A DNA stretch of 64,000 bases from Gordonia sp. UBA7599 (GTDB lineage: Bacteria; Actinomycetota; Actinomycetes; Mycobacteriales; Mycobacteriaceae): positions 785 through 64,784 of the forward strand of contig DLKD01000136.1 in assembly GCA_002477755.1 (NCBI GenBank), read 5' to 3'. Below, piece after piece: positions 35,595 through 44,778 of the stretch. The first letter of the stretch is position 1; each line of letters opens with the position of its first letter. The translations under genes and the position numbers were made by a program. The notes under the pieces were generated by a model, which was given only the letters and a program-made list of their open reading frames with translations, had not been told where the DNA came from and searched no databases.

Positions 35595-37118
35595 ATGAGC
35601 ATCGCTGAAGCCAAAGGCACCGCGCTTCCCGACGTCATCGACGCGTCGACGGTCGACAACTACACCGATGAAGTCGACGTTCTCGTCGTCGGCTTCGGCA
35701 TCGGCGGCGGGTGCGCCGCGGTCGATGCCGCGCGAGCGGGTGCGAAGGTGCTCGTCCTCGAGCGCGCCGCCGACGCCGGCGGGACCACGCGGATGGCCGG
35801 TGGTCACTTCTATCTCGGCGGCGGAACCGCGGTCCAGCAGGCCACCGGGCACGACGACAGCCCCGAGGAGATGGAGCGCTACATCACCGCGGTGTCGCTC
35901 GACCCCGAGCCGGAGAAGATCCACGCCTACTGCACCGACAGCGTGGAGCACTTCGATTGGCTCGAGTCGCTGGGGTTGGAGTTCGAGCGGTCCTACTTCC
36001 CTGGCAAGGCCGTGATCCAGCCCAACACCGAGGGCCTCATGTTCACCGGCAACGAGAAGGTCTGGCCGTTCAAGAACATGGCCAAACCGGCGCCGCGCGG
36101 ACACAAAGTGCCCAAGCCCGGCGACACCGGCGGGGCGTCGATGGTGATCGACCTGCTGCAGGCCGAACTCGAGCGTCTCGGAGTGGAGGTCCGCTACGAG
36201 ACGGGGGCCCGCAATCTGATCGTCGACGCCGGGAGCGGAGCGAGCGGGTCGGGTCAGGTCGACGATGGTCGTGTCGTGGGTGTGCGGTGGAAGACCACCG
36301 AGGGCGAGGGCTTCATCCGCGCGAAGGCGGTGGTGATCGCCGCGGGTGGGTTCGTGATGAACCCCGAGATGGTTGCGCGCTACGTGCCGCAGCTGGCGGA
36401 GAAGCCCTTCGTCCTAGGAAGCAGCTACGACGACGGTCTGGGTATCCGGATGGGTGAGTCGGTCGGCGCGAAGCTCAAGCACATGGAGTCGCCTTTCGTG
36501 ACCGCCCCGGCCTACCCGCCGTCGATCCTTCTCAACGGGATCATCGTCAACAAAGACGGACAGCGGTTCGTCACCGAGGACAGCTACCACTCGCGTACGT
36601 CACAGTTCGTGCTGGAGCAGCCGGAGTCGACGGCGTATCTCATCGTCGACGAGGCGCACATGGAGCGCCCCGCGGTACCGCTCATCACCTTCATCGACGG
36701 CTGGGAGACGGTGGAGGAGATGGAGTCGGCCCTCGGCATCCCAGAGGGGAACCTCGTCGCGACGCTGGGCCGCTACAACGAGTTCGCCGCGAAGGGAGAG
36801 GATCCCGACTTCCACAAGAGCGAGGAGTTCCTCGCCCCGCAGGACTCCGGCCCGTGGGCCGCATTCGACCTGAGCCTGGGCAAGGCGATGTACGCCGGAT
36901 TCACGATCGGCGGTATGGCTACCAGTGTCGACGGCGAGGTGCTCGACGGCAGCGGTGCGCCGATCTCCGGCCTGTATGCGGCCGGGGCCTGCGCGGCCAA
37001 CATCGCGCAGGACGGAAAGGGGTACGCCAGCGGAACCCAGCTCGGTGAGGGCTCCTACTTCGGGCGCCGAGCCGGACGCCACGCAGCCGCGACTGCCCGT
37101 GTCGACGTCGGGGCCTGA
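35595..37118 (+). CDS. kstD: 3-ketosteroid dehydrogenase, probably delta4-(5alpha) type
   Basis: 507 aa flavoprotein of the KstD superfamily. FAD fold: VLVVGFGIGGGCAAVDAARAG near residue 30, and GLYAAGACAANI near the end. GKGYASGTQLGEGS has the Tyr-Ala-Ser-Gly arrangement (Tyr477, Ser479) of the delta4-(5alpha)-dehydrogenase of R. jostii (Tyr466/Ser468 from memory), so introducing a delta4 double bond into 5alpha-3-ketosteroids is the best guess; a delta1 enzyme or an Rv1817-like flavoprotein are alternatives. The KstR box and the cholesterol oxidase gene 50 bp upstream firmly place it in sterol degradation. Start: ATG 8 nt after TAGGGT. Cytosolic. Confidence 0.82.
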   Translation: MSIAEAKGTALPDVIDASTVDNYTDEVDVLVVGFGIGGGCAAVDAARAGAKVLVLERAADAGGTTRMAGGHFYLGGGTAVQQATGHDDSPEEMERYITAVSLDPEPEKIHAYCTDSVEHFDWLESLGLEFERSYFPGKAVIQPNTEGLMFTGNEKVWPFKNMAKPAPRGHKVPKPGDTGGASMVIDLLQAELERLGVEVRYETGARNLIVDAGSGASGSGQVDDGRVVGVRWKTTEGEGFIRAKAVVIAAGGFVMNPEMVARYVPQLAEKPFVLGSSYDDGLGIRMGESVGAKLKHMESPFVTAPAYPPSILLNGIIVNKDGQRFVTEDSYHSRTSQFVLEQPESTAYLIVDEAHMERPAVPLITFIDGWETVEEMESALGIPEGNLVATLGRYNEFAAKGEDPDFHKSEEFLAPQDSGPWAAFDLSLGKAMYAGFTIGGMATSVDGEVLDGSGAPISGLYAAGACAANIAQDGKGYASGTQLGEGSYFGRRAGRHAAATARVDVGA

Positions 37119-37135
37119 CGAGAACCGGCGGTACA

Positions 37136-37256
37136 GGCGCCTACCGACGGGTAGGCATTCGTCGCGTTTGTGACGTATCTGACTGTCTGGTTGAGCAGGC
37201 AGTTCCCCGTGTTATGTTCAACGAGTTTGTGACCCACGTGGCTGTCGGTAGGCGCC
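37136..37256. repeat. 13-bp inverted repeat pair flanking the pntAB promoter
   Basis: GGCGCCTACCGAC (37136-37148) and its exact reverse complement GTCGGTAGGCGCC (37244-37256) are separated by 95 bp. The left copy also pairs locally with GGTAGGC at 37150-37156. The segment lies before pntA and contains a possible promoter. Confidence 0.7.
37191..37218 (+). promoter_or_regulatory. Possible SigA-type promoter of pntAB
   Basis: TTGAGC (37191-37196), 16-bp spacer, TATGTT (37213-37218). It lies between the two inverted repeats. Confidence 0.4.
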
Positions 37257-37278
37257 ACTTAGCCGGAGAGGCGACGCC

Positions 37279-38820
37279 ATGCTGATCGGCATCCCCCGGG
37301 AATCCAAGACGGGGGAAAACCTCGTCGCTGCCACTGCCAAGACAGTGGCCCAACTGAAGCAACTCGGTTACGAGGTCGTCGTCGAATCCGGCGCCGGCAC
37401 CCATGCCGACCAGCCGGACGCGTCCTTCGCCGACGCGGGTGCCCGGATCGGTACGGCAGACGAGGCGCTGGGCGCCGACGTCGTCGTCAAGGTCAATGCG
37501 CCGACCGACGAGGAGATCGCAAAGCTGCGCCGCGGTGCCGTCCTGATCTCGATCATGGCCCCGGCGCGCAGCCCGGAACTCGTCGAGAAGCTGCAGGCCG
37601 CCGGTGTCACCGCGCTCGCGATGGACGCCGTGCCGCGCATCTCGCGGGCCCAGTCGATGGACGTGCTGTCCTCGATGGCCAACGTGGCGGGCTACCGCGC
37701 TGTCGTTGAAGCCGCCCACGAGTTCGGTCGGATGTTCACCGGCCAGGTCACCGCGGCGGGCAAGGTCCCGCCCGCACGGGTCTTCGTCGTCGGTGCCGGC
37801 GTCGCCGGCCTGGCCGCGATCGGCGCGGCGTCGGCGATGGGCGCGATCGTGCGCGCCTTCGATGTCCGGCCCGAGGTTGCCGAACAGGTCGAGTCGATGG
37901 GCGCGGAGTTCGTCCACGTCGACTTCGAGGCGGAGAAGTCCGCCGACGGCTACGCCAAGGAGATGACCGCCGAGCAGGAGGCCGCCACCGCGTCGATGTA
38001 CGACGAGGAGGCACGTGCCGCCGACATTGTCATCACGACCGCCCTGATCCCCGGGCGTCCGGCGCCGAAGCTGCTCAGCGCGGAGACCGTCGCCGGGATG
38101 AACGGCGGATCGGTGATCGTCGACATGGCCGCGGCCAACGGCGGCAATGCCGCGGGCACCGTCGCCGACGAGAAGGTCGTCACCGACAACGGTGTCACGA
38201 TCCTCGGCTACACCGACCTCGCCGGCCGACTCGCCGCGCAGACGTCGCAGCTGTACGGCACCAACATCGTCAACCTGCTCAAGCTGCTCACGCCCGAGAA
38301 GGACGGCGAGCTGACCCTCGACATGGACGACGTGGTGCAGCGCGGCATCACCGTCACCCGCGACGGCGAGAGCATGTGGCCGCCGCCGCCGGTGCAGGTG
38401 TCCGCGGCGCCGAAGGCCGACGCCGCGCCCGTTGTCGTCGCCGAACCCAAGGCGCCGATGTCGCCGGCGAAGAAGGTCGGTCTCGCGCTCGTCGGAATCC
38501 TGTTATTCGGCGGGCTTCTCGCGGTATCGCCGCAGCCCCTGCCGCAGCACTTCACCGTCCTGATGCTCGCCATCGTCATCGGCTACTACGTCATCGGCAA
38601 TGTGGCGCACGCGCTGCACACGCCGCTGATGTCGGTGACCAACGCGATCTCCGGCGTCGTCATCGTCGGCGCCCTCTTGCAGATCGCCGTCGGTGACGTC
38701 GAGAACGCGACCACGATCAGAATCCTGTCGGCGATCGCGATCCTCGTCGCCTCTATCAACGTCTTCGGTGGCTTCGCGGTGACCCGCCGCATGCTCGCCA
38801 TGTTCAGCAAGGGGGCCTGA
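37279..38820 (+). CDS. pntA: Proton-translocating NAD(P) transhydrogenase, fused alpha subunit
   Basis: 513 aa, matching the fused E. coli PntA (510 aa) rather than the split PntAA/PntAB of mycobacteria. Domain I (NAD(H) binding, about 1-380) opens [20 protein letters not shown] and has [19 protein letters not shown]; a short Pro/Ala linker follows; the C-terminal part (about 395-513) has four membrane helices ([39 protein letters not shown] and others). With PntB it uses proton-motive force to reduce NADP+ with NADH. GGAGAGG lies upstream of the ATG, and pntB starts 2 bp after the stop. Confidence 0.95.
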   Translation: MLIGIPRESKTGENLVAATAKTVAQLKQLGYEVVVESGAGTHADQPDASFADAGARIGTADEALGADVVVKVNAPTDEEIAKLRRGAVLISIMAPARSPELVEKLQAAGVTALAMDAVPRISRAQSMDVLSSMANVAGYRAVVEAAHEFGRMFTGQVTAAGKVPPARVFVVGAGVAGLAAIGAASAMGAIVRAFDVRPEVAEQVESMGAEFVHVDFEAEKSADGYAKEMTAEQEAATASMYDEEARAADIVITTALIPGRPAPKLLSAETVAGMNGGSVIVDMAAANGGNAAGTVADEKVVTDNGVTILGYTDLAGRLAAQTSQLYGTNIVNLLKLLTPEKDGELTLDMDDVVQRGITVTRDGESMWPPPPVQVSAAPKADAAPVVVAEPKAPMSPAKKVGLALVGILLFGGLLAVSPQPLPQHFTVLMLAIVIGYYVIGNVAHALHTPLMSVTNAISGVVIVGALLQIAVGDVENATTIRILSAIAILVASINVFGGFAVTRRMLAMFSKGA

Positions 38821-38822
38821 CG

Positions 38823-40271
38823 GTGACGATTGGCATCATTCCCGCCATCACGACGGCGGCCTACATCATCGCCGCGCTGTGCTTCATCCTGTCGCTGGCC
38901 GGGCTGTCCAAGCATGAGACCTCGCGCAGCGGCCTGACGTACGGAATCGTCGGGATGGGGCTTGCGTTGGTCGCGACTATCGCGCTGAGCCTGAACCACA
39001 TGAAGGGACTCGACGACAAGTTGGTCCCGATCGCACTGCTCGCCGGTGCCATCGTGATCGGTGCGCTCATCGGCTTGTGGCGGGCGCGCATCGTCGAGAT
39101 GACCGGCATGCCCGAGCTCATCGCGTTGCTGCACTCCTTCGTCGGTATCGCGGCGGTCCTCATCGGATGGAACGGTGCGCTTGGTGGCTTCCACGGCGAG
39201 GGTATCGATCTCTCCGACGTCCGGACTCTGACCAACGTCCACGAGGCGGAGATCGCGATCGGCATCTTCATCGGTGCGGTGACGTTCACCGGGTCGATCG
39301 TGGCGAACCTCAAGCTGTCGGCGCGGATGAAGTCCTCGCCGCTGATGCTGCCGGGCAAGAACTTCATCAACGTCGGCGCCCTACTCCTCTTCGCCGTGCT
39401 GACCGTGCTGTACGTGTGCACCGACGGTCATACCGGTGCCCGGCCGTGGATCCTGCTGGCCGCGATCACCGTCCTGGCGCTACTGCTGGGCTGGCACCTC
39501 GTCGCCTCGATTGGCGGCGGCGACATGCCCGTCGTTGTGTCGATGCTGAACTCGTACTCCGGTTGGGCCGCTGCCGCGTCGGGCTTCCTGCTAGGCAACG
39601 ACCTCCTGATCGTGACCGGTGCGCTCGTCGGATCGTCGGGTGCCTACCTGTCCTACATCATGTGCAAGGCGATGAACCGCTCGTTCATCTCGGTGATCGC
39701 CGGCGGCTTCGGCATCGAGGCCGGGCCCGCCGACGACACCGACTACGGCGAGCACCGCGAGATCCAGGCCGACGCCGTCGCCGAACTGCTGGAGGGGGCC
39801 GGCTCGGTCGTCATCACCCCCGGCTACGGCATGGCCGTCGCTCAGGCGCAGTACCCGGTCGCCGACCTGACCAAGAAGCTGCGGGCCCGGGGCATCGACG
39901 TCCGCTTCGGCATCCACCCCGTCGCCGGTCGTCTGCCCGGGCACATGAACGTGCTTCTGGCCGAGGCGAAACTGCCCTACGACATCGTCCTGGAGATGGA
40001 CGAGATCAACGATGATTTCGCCGACACCGACGTCGTGCTGGTGATCGGTGCCAACGACACCGTCAATCCGGCCGCCGCCGAGGACCCGTCGTCGCCCATC
40101 GCGGGCATGCCGGTGCTCGAGGTGTGGAACGCGCGCGACGTCATCGTGTTCAAGCGCTCGATGGCCGCGGGCTACGCGGGTGTGCAGAACCCGCTGTTCT
40201 TCCGCGACAACACCCAGATGCTCTTCGGCGACGCCAAGGAGCGCGTCGACGACATCATCGCCGCCCTCTAA
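38823..40271 (+). CDS. pntB: NAD(P) transhydrogenase subunit beta
   Basis: 482 aa. About nine membrane helices (1-270, domain II) are followed by the NADP(H)-binding domain III, with [33 protein letters not shown] and [18 protein letters not shown], and ending [19 protein letters not shown]. The GTG start is 2 bp after the pntA stop, so the pair is one operon. It supplies NADPH for biosynthesis and for the many flavin and oxygenase reactions encoded nearby. The gene is followed immediately by an array of 21-bp repeats. Assignment secure. Confidence 0.96.
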   Translation: MTIGIIPAITTAAYIIAALCFILSLAGLSKHETSRSGLTYGIVGMGLALVATIALSLNHMKGLDDKLVPIALLAGAIVIGALIGLWRARIVEMTGMPELIALLHSFVGIAAVLIGWNGALGGFHGEGIDLSDVRTLTNVHEAEIAIGIFIGAVTFTGSIVANLKLSARMKSSPLMLPGKNFINVGALLLFAVLTVLYVCTDGHTGARPWILLAAITVLALLLGWHLVASIGGGDMPVVVSMLNSYSGWAAAASGFLLGNDLLIVTGALVGSSGAYLSYIMCKAMNRSFISVIAGGFGIEAGPADDTDYGEHREIQADAVAELLEGAGSVVITPGYGMAVAQAQYPVADLTKKLRARGIDVRFGIHPVAGRLPGHMNVLLAEAKLPYDIVLEMDEINDDFADTDVVLVIGANDTVNPAAAEDPSSPIAGMPVLEVWNARDVIVFKRSMAAGYAGVQNPLFFRDNTQMLFGDAKERVDDIIAAL

Positions 40272-40278
40272 CGCCGAC

Positions 40279-40470
40279 CGAGCCCGAAACTTCGCCGAGC
40301 GAGCCCGAAACTTCGCCGAGCGAGCCCGAAACTTCGCCGAGCGAGCCCCCTCTAGGCTCGCTCGACGCGGAAATGGGCTCAGTCGGTGTGGAAGTAGGCT
40401 CGTTCGGCGGAAAATCGGGCTCGCTCGGCATGAGAATGGGCTCGCTCGGCGAGAATTTGGCCTCATTCGC
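40279..40470. repeat. Intergenic 21-bp repeat array with a mid-point inversion
   Basis: Three perfect tandem units of cgagcccgaaacttcgccga+g (40279-40299, 40300-40320, 40321-40341) are followed, after gcgagccccctctaggctcgc, by about six degenerate units of opposite orientation (ggctcgctcggc...) spaced 20-21 bp to about 40470. The array lies between the pntB stop and the lipase promoter. No family known to me. Confidence 0.85.
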
Positions 40471-40485
40471 CAGAGTCACTCTGTT

Positions 40486-40495
40486 TACTATAGTA
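40486..40495. promoter_or_regulatory. Promoter/palindrome upstream of the secreted lipase
   Basis: TACTATAGTA is a perfect 10-bp palindrome containing TATAGT (40489-40494), a good -10 box; TTCGCC 17 bp upstream is a weak -35. The lipase start is 29 bp downstream with its own Shine-Dalgarno. Confidence 0.45.
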
Positions 40496-40523
40496 CGATC
40501 ACTCCGGCAGTGAGGAGATCGTG

Positions 40524-41585
40524 ATGAGCAAGATGACGTCCGGTAAGACCGATCGTCGGTGGGCCCGCGCGGCGAGAACGGTTCTCGCTTCGACGGTAAC
40601 CGCGACGGTTGCAATGACCCTGTCGATCGGTGCCTCGGCGTCGGCGGCACCCAGTCCGGCGGTGCCTTGTAAGGCGGTGTCCTTCCCTGTCACGCTCGAG
40701 CACTCTCCGCAGCGTCAGACGATCGCCGGACGGCTGTGCGGCCCCCGCAGCACCAAGGTGTCGATCCTGGTCCCCGGCTACACCTACAACAGCGAGTACT
40801 GGGACTTCGGCTACCGCCCCGAGACGCACTCCTACGCGCGATACGCAGTGGCGCGCGGACAGACGGTGCTGCTGATCGACCGCCTCGGGACCGGTCGCAG
40901 CAGCAAACCCGACGCCCTCTCGCTGACACTCTTCGAGCACGCCCACACCCTGCACCAGGTGGTTCAGGCACTGCGCACTGGCCGCGTCGGCCCGGCGTTC
41001 ACGAAGGTCGCCGTCGTTGGGCACTCGCTCGGCGCGGCCACCGCGCAGACGGAGGCCTCCCGCTACCGCGACGTGGACGCGGTGCTCCTGAGCGACTGGC
41101 TGCACACGCCGTGGACGGGCACTTTCGACGTCGTCTTCGGCACGAACCTGCCGGCCTCCGCGGTCCCGTGGCTCGCCAGCCGCCCGGCCGGTTACAACAC
41201 CACGTTCGCCGGTATTCGCGCGAGTTTCTACAACCTGGGCAACACCGACCCGCGGGTCGTCGCACACGACGAGAACACGCGTGACACCGGCACCCTCGCC
41301 GAGGCCGCGACCATCCCGCTGGTGACCTTCAACCCGGCGATCACCCAAGGCATCACGGCGCCGGTCCTGCTCGCCGTCGGGCAGTACGACTCGATCTTCT
41401 GCGGACCGCTGTGGCCCTGCGACTCCGCGCGGACCGTCGTGGACCGGGAGCGCCCCAACTTCACCGGCACGCGCGACCTAACCGGCTACGTCCTGCCCAA
41501 CGCAGGCCACAACATCAACCTGCACCGCAACTCGCAGGAGTGGTTCGCGGTGGCGACGCGGTGGGTCGACGACCGGCTCAGGTGA
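40524..41585 (+). CDS. Secreted alpha/beta hydrolase (lipase/esterase)
   Basis: 353 aa. A long Sec signal peptide (about 1-43; basic start SKMTSGKTDRRWARAARTV, hydrophobic core, cut near ASASA) leads to an alpha/beta-hydrolase domain with nucleophile motif VVGHSLGAA, acid in VGQYDSIF and His in NAGHNINLH, all in normal order. Two Cys pairs (CGPLWPC and an N-terminal pair) suggest disulfides, fitting an extracellular enzyme. ATG at 40524 is favoured, as GAGGAG lies 6-7 nt upstream; the GTG three bases earlier is too close. Substrate probably a lipid ester; not determinable. Confidence 0.85.
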   Translation: MSKMTSGKTDRRWARAARTVLASTVTATVAMTLSIGASASAAPSPAVPCKAVSFPVTLEHSPQRQTIAGRLCGPRSTKVSILVPGYTYNSEYWDFGYRPETHSYARYAVARGQTVLLIDRLGTGRSSKPDALSLTLFEHAHTLHQVVQALRTGRVGPAFTKVAVVGHSLGAATAQTEASRYRDVDAVLLSDWLHTPWTGTFDVVFGTNLPASAVPWLASRPAGYNTTFAGIRASFYNLGNTDPRVVAHDENTRDTGTLAEAATIPLVTFNPAITQGITAPVLLAVGQYDSIFCGPLWPCDSARTVVDRERPNFTGTRDLTGYVLPNAGHNINLHRNSQEWFAVATRWVDDRLR

Positions 41586-41605
41586 CAGGTGCGCGTCGGT
41601 GCGGG

Positions 41606-42541
41606 TTAGCGGACCCCGATGCTGGCACCGGTCAGCGGTTGACCGCACGTGCCGCACAGTAGTTCCGGATGGAACGGCCCGCCGCACGCCGTATGGGTGA
41701 GCACCAGCGCCGGACCCTCCGGTGCCTCGAACCAATCCTGGCCCCAGGCGATCATCAGGATGACCACGGGGAAGAAGGCGAGGCCCTTCTGGGTGAGTTG
41801 ATAGGTCCGCCAATCCGGCCGCTCGGCATTCGAGCGAGCCTCGACGACCCCGAGCTCGATGAACCGGCGCAAGCGGTCGGAGACGATCGCCGGGGACGCG
41901 CCGGTCCGCTCGGCGAAGTCGCGGAAGCGATGAGCCCCGAGGAACAAGGCACCCAGGAACGACGCCGACCACCTGTTTCCCAACAGCTCCATCGTGTGTG
42001 GCAACAGCTCGCTGGGTTGCACCGCGGTCTGCGAGCGGCGCCGCCCCACCGAGGTCGGCACGCTGCGCGACCAGTCGCCACTGGGACCGAACGCGGCGAC
42101 GACGTCGTGGGCATCGGCCGGGTTTCCGCACGACCGGCAACCCAGGCGGGGGTGGAAGTCGTGGCCGCAGGCGGTGTGGTGCATCGTCGGGAGCGGGGCC
42201 TCCGACGCCGGGGCCCACTCCTGCTCCCAGGCCCACATCGCGATGAGGATCGGCCACACCGCACGGCCCCGGGGCGTGAGGACGTACTCGAAGCGGACCG
42301 GCCGCTCGCTGTACTGCTCCTGCACGAAGAGGCCGGACTCGGTGAGGCTGGCCAGGCGGCTGGACAGTACGGAGTTGGAGATCGAGCCCTGGGCCATCCA
42401 GTCGCCGTAGCGGCGGGCGTCGGCCATGGCGTGGCGCAGGATCCACAGGTTCCATTCGTCACCCAGGATCGCCAGCGTGACTGCGATGGCGTTGTCGCCA
42501 CCGGTCGCCAGACGCGTGGGCGTATGTCGGCCGGTCGTCAC
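41606..42541 (-). CDS. Tandem HxlR-family winged-helix regulator with two Cys/His clusters
   Basis: 311 aa. Two HxlR DNA-binding domains lie in one chain: the first about 15-110 (LGDEWNLWILRHAM, ISNSVLSSRLASL, LTPRGRAVWPILIAMW), the second about 185-275 (LGNRWSASFLGALF, ASPAIVSDRLRRF, LTQKGLAFFPVVILM). Each is followed by a similar cluster, HTACGHDFHPRLGCRSCG and HTACGGPFHPELLCGTCG, which look like zinc-binding knuckles. HxlR proteins normally act as dimers of single domains, so this is a covalent pseudo-dimer. It is the last gene of a thiolase - flavoprotein - regulator operon (9-bp gap) and probably controls the divergent operons. Start GTG. Confidence 0.82.
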   Translation of the reverse strand: MTTGRHTPTRLATGGDNAIAVTLAILGDEWNLWILRHAMADARRYGDWMAQGSISNSVLSSRLASLTESGLFVQEQYSERPVRFEYVLTPRGRAVWPILIAMWAWEQEWAPASEAPLPTMHHTACGHDFHPRLGCRSCGNPADAHDVVAAFGPSGDWSRSVPTSVGRRRSQTAVQPSELLPHTMELLGNRWSASFLGALFLGAHRFRDFAERTGASPAIVSDRLRRFIELGVVEARSNAERPDWRTYQLTQKGLAFFPVVILMIAWGQDWFEAPEGPALVLTHTACGGPFHPELLCGTCGQPLTGASIGVR

Positions 42542-42550
42542 CCGGCAAGT

Positions 42551-43513
42551 CTAGGCGCTGTCCTGTGCCCTCTCTCGACGAGTCGTGAGGCGGTCCACCG
42601 CGACGGCGTACTCGCCTGCCAGTTCGTCGACGATCTCGGCGACGCTGGACACCGCGCCGATCGTCTGCAGTCCTTGCCCGGCGGCCCACACGTCCTTCCA
42701 CCGGGACGGACCGTCGCCGGCGGCGTCGTACTGTCGGCTGCCGGTGAAGGCCATGTTGTCCGGGTCGTACCCGTTGTCGACGAGGCTCGGTCGCAGCCAC
42801 GATGCGTTGGTGCCGGTGATGCCGTCGCTGACGACGACGTCGTCGATGCCGTAGTCGACGACCATCTGCTTGTACTCGGGTTGGGCCATGCTCTCCTGAC
42901 TGGCCAGGAACCGGGTCCCCATGTAGACGAGGTCGGCGCCTGCGGCGACGGCTCCGGCGATGCTCGCACCGTCGGAGATCGCTCCACCGACGGTGACGAT
43001 CCCGTCGAAGAACTGGCGCACCGCGCTGATGAAGGCGAAGGGCGATAGGTAGCCGGTGTGTCCGCCGGCGCCGGTGCAGATGCAGGCCAGGCCGTCGACG
43101 CCGGCCTCGACCGCCTTGTAGGCGAGTTTCAGATTCACCACATCGGCGACGACGGTGCCGCCGTAGCCCTTCACCACCTCCATGACCGGCTTCGGCGAAC
43201 CGAGTGCGGTGATGACGATGTCGGGGCGGTGGGCCTCGATGATGCGCAGGTCCTCGGCCAATCGGGTGTTGGTGCTGTGCGTGACCAGGTTGACCGCCCA
43301 CGGGGCCGAGGCGGCGCCGGCGTCGACCCGGTCGCGGATCGTGCCCATCCACTCGTCGAGCTGTGCGGTGGTGCGGCAGTTGGGGGTGGGGAACGATCCG
43401 ACGACTCCGGCCTCGCAGGCCGCGGCGACCAGGTCGGGCCCGGAGACGAGGAACATCGGTGCGGCCACGACGGGCAGTCGTAGGCGCTCAAGAAGGGCAG
43501 AAGTGCTGGTCAC
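42551..43513 (-). CDS. Nitronate-monooxygenase-like FMN oxidoreductase
   Basis: 320 aa. A TIM-barrel FMN protein of the NMO/2-nitropropane dioxygenase family: APMFLVSGPDLVAAACEAGVVG at the start, PDIVITALGSPKPVMEVVKGYG, and the phosphate-binding GGAISDGASIAGAVAAGADLVYMGTRF (ends GGAIS and MGTRF). The His of GAGGHTGYL matches the usual active-site position. Many relatives in actinobacterial lipid operons (Rv3553 type) act on CoA-linked or enone substrates rather than nitronates. It starts 6 bp after the thiolase stop, so it works in the same pathway. GTG start; GGAG lies about 11 nt upstream, further than ideal. Confidence 0.85.
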   Translation of the reverse strand: MTSTSALLERLRLPVVAAPMFLVSGPDLVAAACEAGVVGSFPTPNCRTTAQLDEWMGTIRDRVDAGAASAPWAVNLVTHSTNTRLAEDLRIIEAHRPDIVITALGSPKPVMEVVKGYGGTVVADVVNLKLAYKAVEAGVDGLACICTGAGGHTGYLSPFAFISAVRQFFDGIVTVGGAISDGASIAGAVAAGADLVYMGTRFLASQESMAQPEYKQMVVDYGIDDVVVSDGITGTNASWLRPSLVDNGYDPDNMAFTGSRQYDAAGDGPSRWKDVWAAGQGLQTIGAVSSVAEIVDELAGEYAVAVDRLTTRRERAQDSA

Positions 43514-43519
43514 GTGTTT

Positions 43520-44737
43520 TCAGACTCCTACGACAAAGCTGACGACAGTGGTCATGCTGCCACCGATATTGAGGGTTGCTGCGGTCGCGGCGTCGGGCAC
43601 TTGATAGCCGTCGGCCGCTTTGGTCACCTGCCGGTGGCAATCGAGGAGCATCCGGACCCCGGTGGCGCCGACGGGGTGTCCCCCGCCGATGAGACCACCG
43701 CTGGGGTTCATCGCGACCCGCCCGCCGATCTCCAGCTCACCGGATTCGACGGCCTTCCAGCTCTGGCCGGGCTCGGTGAGGCCGAAGTGGTCGATCGCCA
43801 CGTACTCGGTGGAGGTGAAGCAGTCGTGCGTCTCGATCAGGTCGAGGTCGTCGACCGACGCGATGCCCGCACGATTGAAGGCATCGCCGATGGTCTCGGA
43901 GACATGGGGGAACACCAGCCCGTCGCCGGCGCTCTTGGCCAGCTTCTCCTCGAGCGCCAGGCCCGCGGTGCGGTGGCCCCAGCCGCGGATGGATGAGCGC
44001 GCGGTGGCGTGCTCGGGATGGGCGGCCAGCCAGCGGTCGGACACGAGGACGACGCCCGCGCCGCCGTCGGTCAGCGGTCCGCAGTCGGCCTTGTGCATGC
44101 GGCCCTCGACGACCGGATTGGCGCCGGGGTCGTCGGTGAACGAGGCGTCGTCGTGCGACCACCCGCGGGTCTGTGCGCGCGGGTTGGTGCGGGCATTGCG
44201 GATGTTGAGCTCGGCGATCGCCCACAGGTGTTTGGGATCCAGCCCGAAGCGGTCGTCGTATTCCTCGGCGACGCGGCTGAAGGTGTGCGGCCACAGGAAG
44301 GTGGCACCCTCGCCGTCGTGGCCGAGCCATCCGGCGCCGGCCATGTTCTTCGCGCCGACGTCGCCGGGGACGTTCTTCTCCAGCTCGACACCGATTACCA
44401 GCGCGCAGTCGTAGCGGCCCGATTCCAGATCGCTCATTGCGGCGAGGATCGCCAGGGATCCCGATGCGCAGGCGCCTTCGTGGCGCGATGCCGGGACGCC
44501 CCAGAGCTCGGGGTGCATGGTCGCGGGCATGGCTCCGAGGTGACCCTGGCCGGTGTACACCTGGCCGAACGCGTTGCCGACGTGGATCACCTCGATGTCG
44601 TCGGCGGTGACGCCTGCCTCTGCGAGTGTTCCGGTGACGACCTCGTCGGTCAGGGTGGAGAGGTCGCCGCCCTCTTTGGTCACGTTGCGCGCGAAGTCGG
44701 TCTGGTATCCGCCGAGGATGTGGACGTGCTCGGGCAT
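43520..44737 (-). CDS. SCP2/SCPx-type thiolase (acyl-CoA lipid-transfer thiolase)
   Basis: 405 aa thiolase-fold protein. The nucleophile is Cys90 in RHEGACASGSLA, the family-specific ETHDCFTSTEYVAI carries the second Cys of SCP2 thiolases, and GGLIGGGHPVGATGVRM supplies the active-site His; it ends LNIGGSMTTVVSFVVGV. Such enzymes cleave branched or bulky 3-ketoacyl-CoA esters (sterol side chains and similar). No separate SCP2 lipid-binding domain follows. It is first in an operon with the NMO-like and HxlR genes and divergent from the carotenoid-oxygenase operon. GAAGG lies about 6 nt before the ATG. Confidence 0.9.
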   Translation of the reverse strand: MPEHVHILGGYQTDFARNVTKEGGDLSTLTDEVVTGTLAEAGVTADDIEVIHVGNAFGQVYTGQGHLGAMPATMHPELWGVPASRHEGACASGSLAILAAMSDLESGRYDCALVIGVELEKNVPGDVGAKNMAGAGWLGHDGEGATFLWPHTFSRVAEEYDDRFGLDPKHLWAIAELNIRNARTNPRAQTRGWSHDDASFTDDPGANPVVEGRMHKADCGPLTDGGAGVVLVSDRWLAAHPEHATARSSIRGWGHRTAGLALEEKLAKSAGDGLVFPHVSETIGDAFNRAGIASVDDLDLIETHDCFTSTEYVAIDHFGLTEPGQSWKAVESGELEIGGRVAMNPSGGLIGGGHPVGATGVRMLLDCHRQVTKAADGYQVPDAATAATLNIGGSMTTVVSFVVGV

Positions 44738-44750
44738 GGCCCACCTTCTT

Positions 44751-44778
44751 TCTGTCCGAATCGATCTGTCCGAATCGA
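44751..44778. repeat. 14-bp direct repeat in the divergent catabolic promoter region
   Basis: TCTGTCCGAATCGA occurs twice head to tail (44751-44764, 44765-44778), 14 bp upstream of the SCP2-thiolase start. The 135-bp region also has GAGTAAC twice (about 44819 and 44834). Direct repeats suit the HxlR regulator encoded in the operon, or a side-by-side activator. Confidence 0.6.

Noticed and set aside
40279..40470. CRISPR array
   Set aside because: Units are contiguous with no unique spacers, the orientation reverses, and no cas genes are present.
42548..42553. Leaderless -10 box TAGACT before the HxlR gene
   Set aside because: It coincides with the stop codon of the upstream gene in a tight operon, so the match is likely chance; not listed as a feature.
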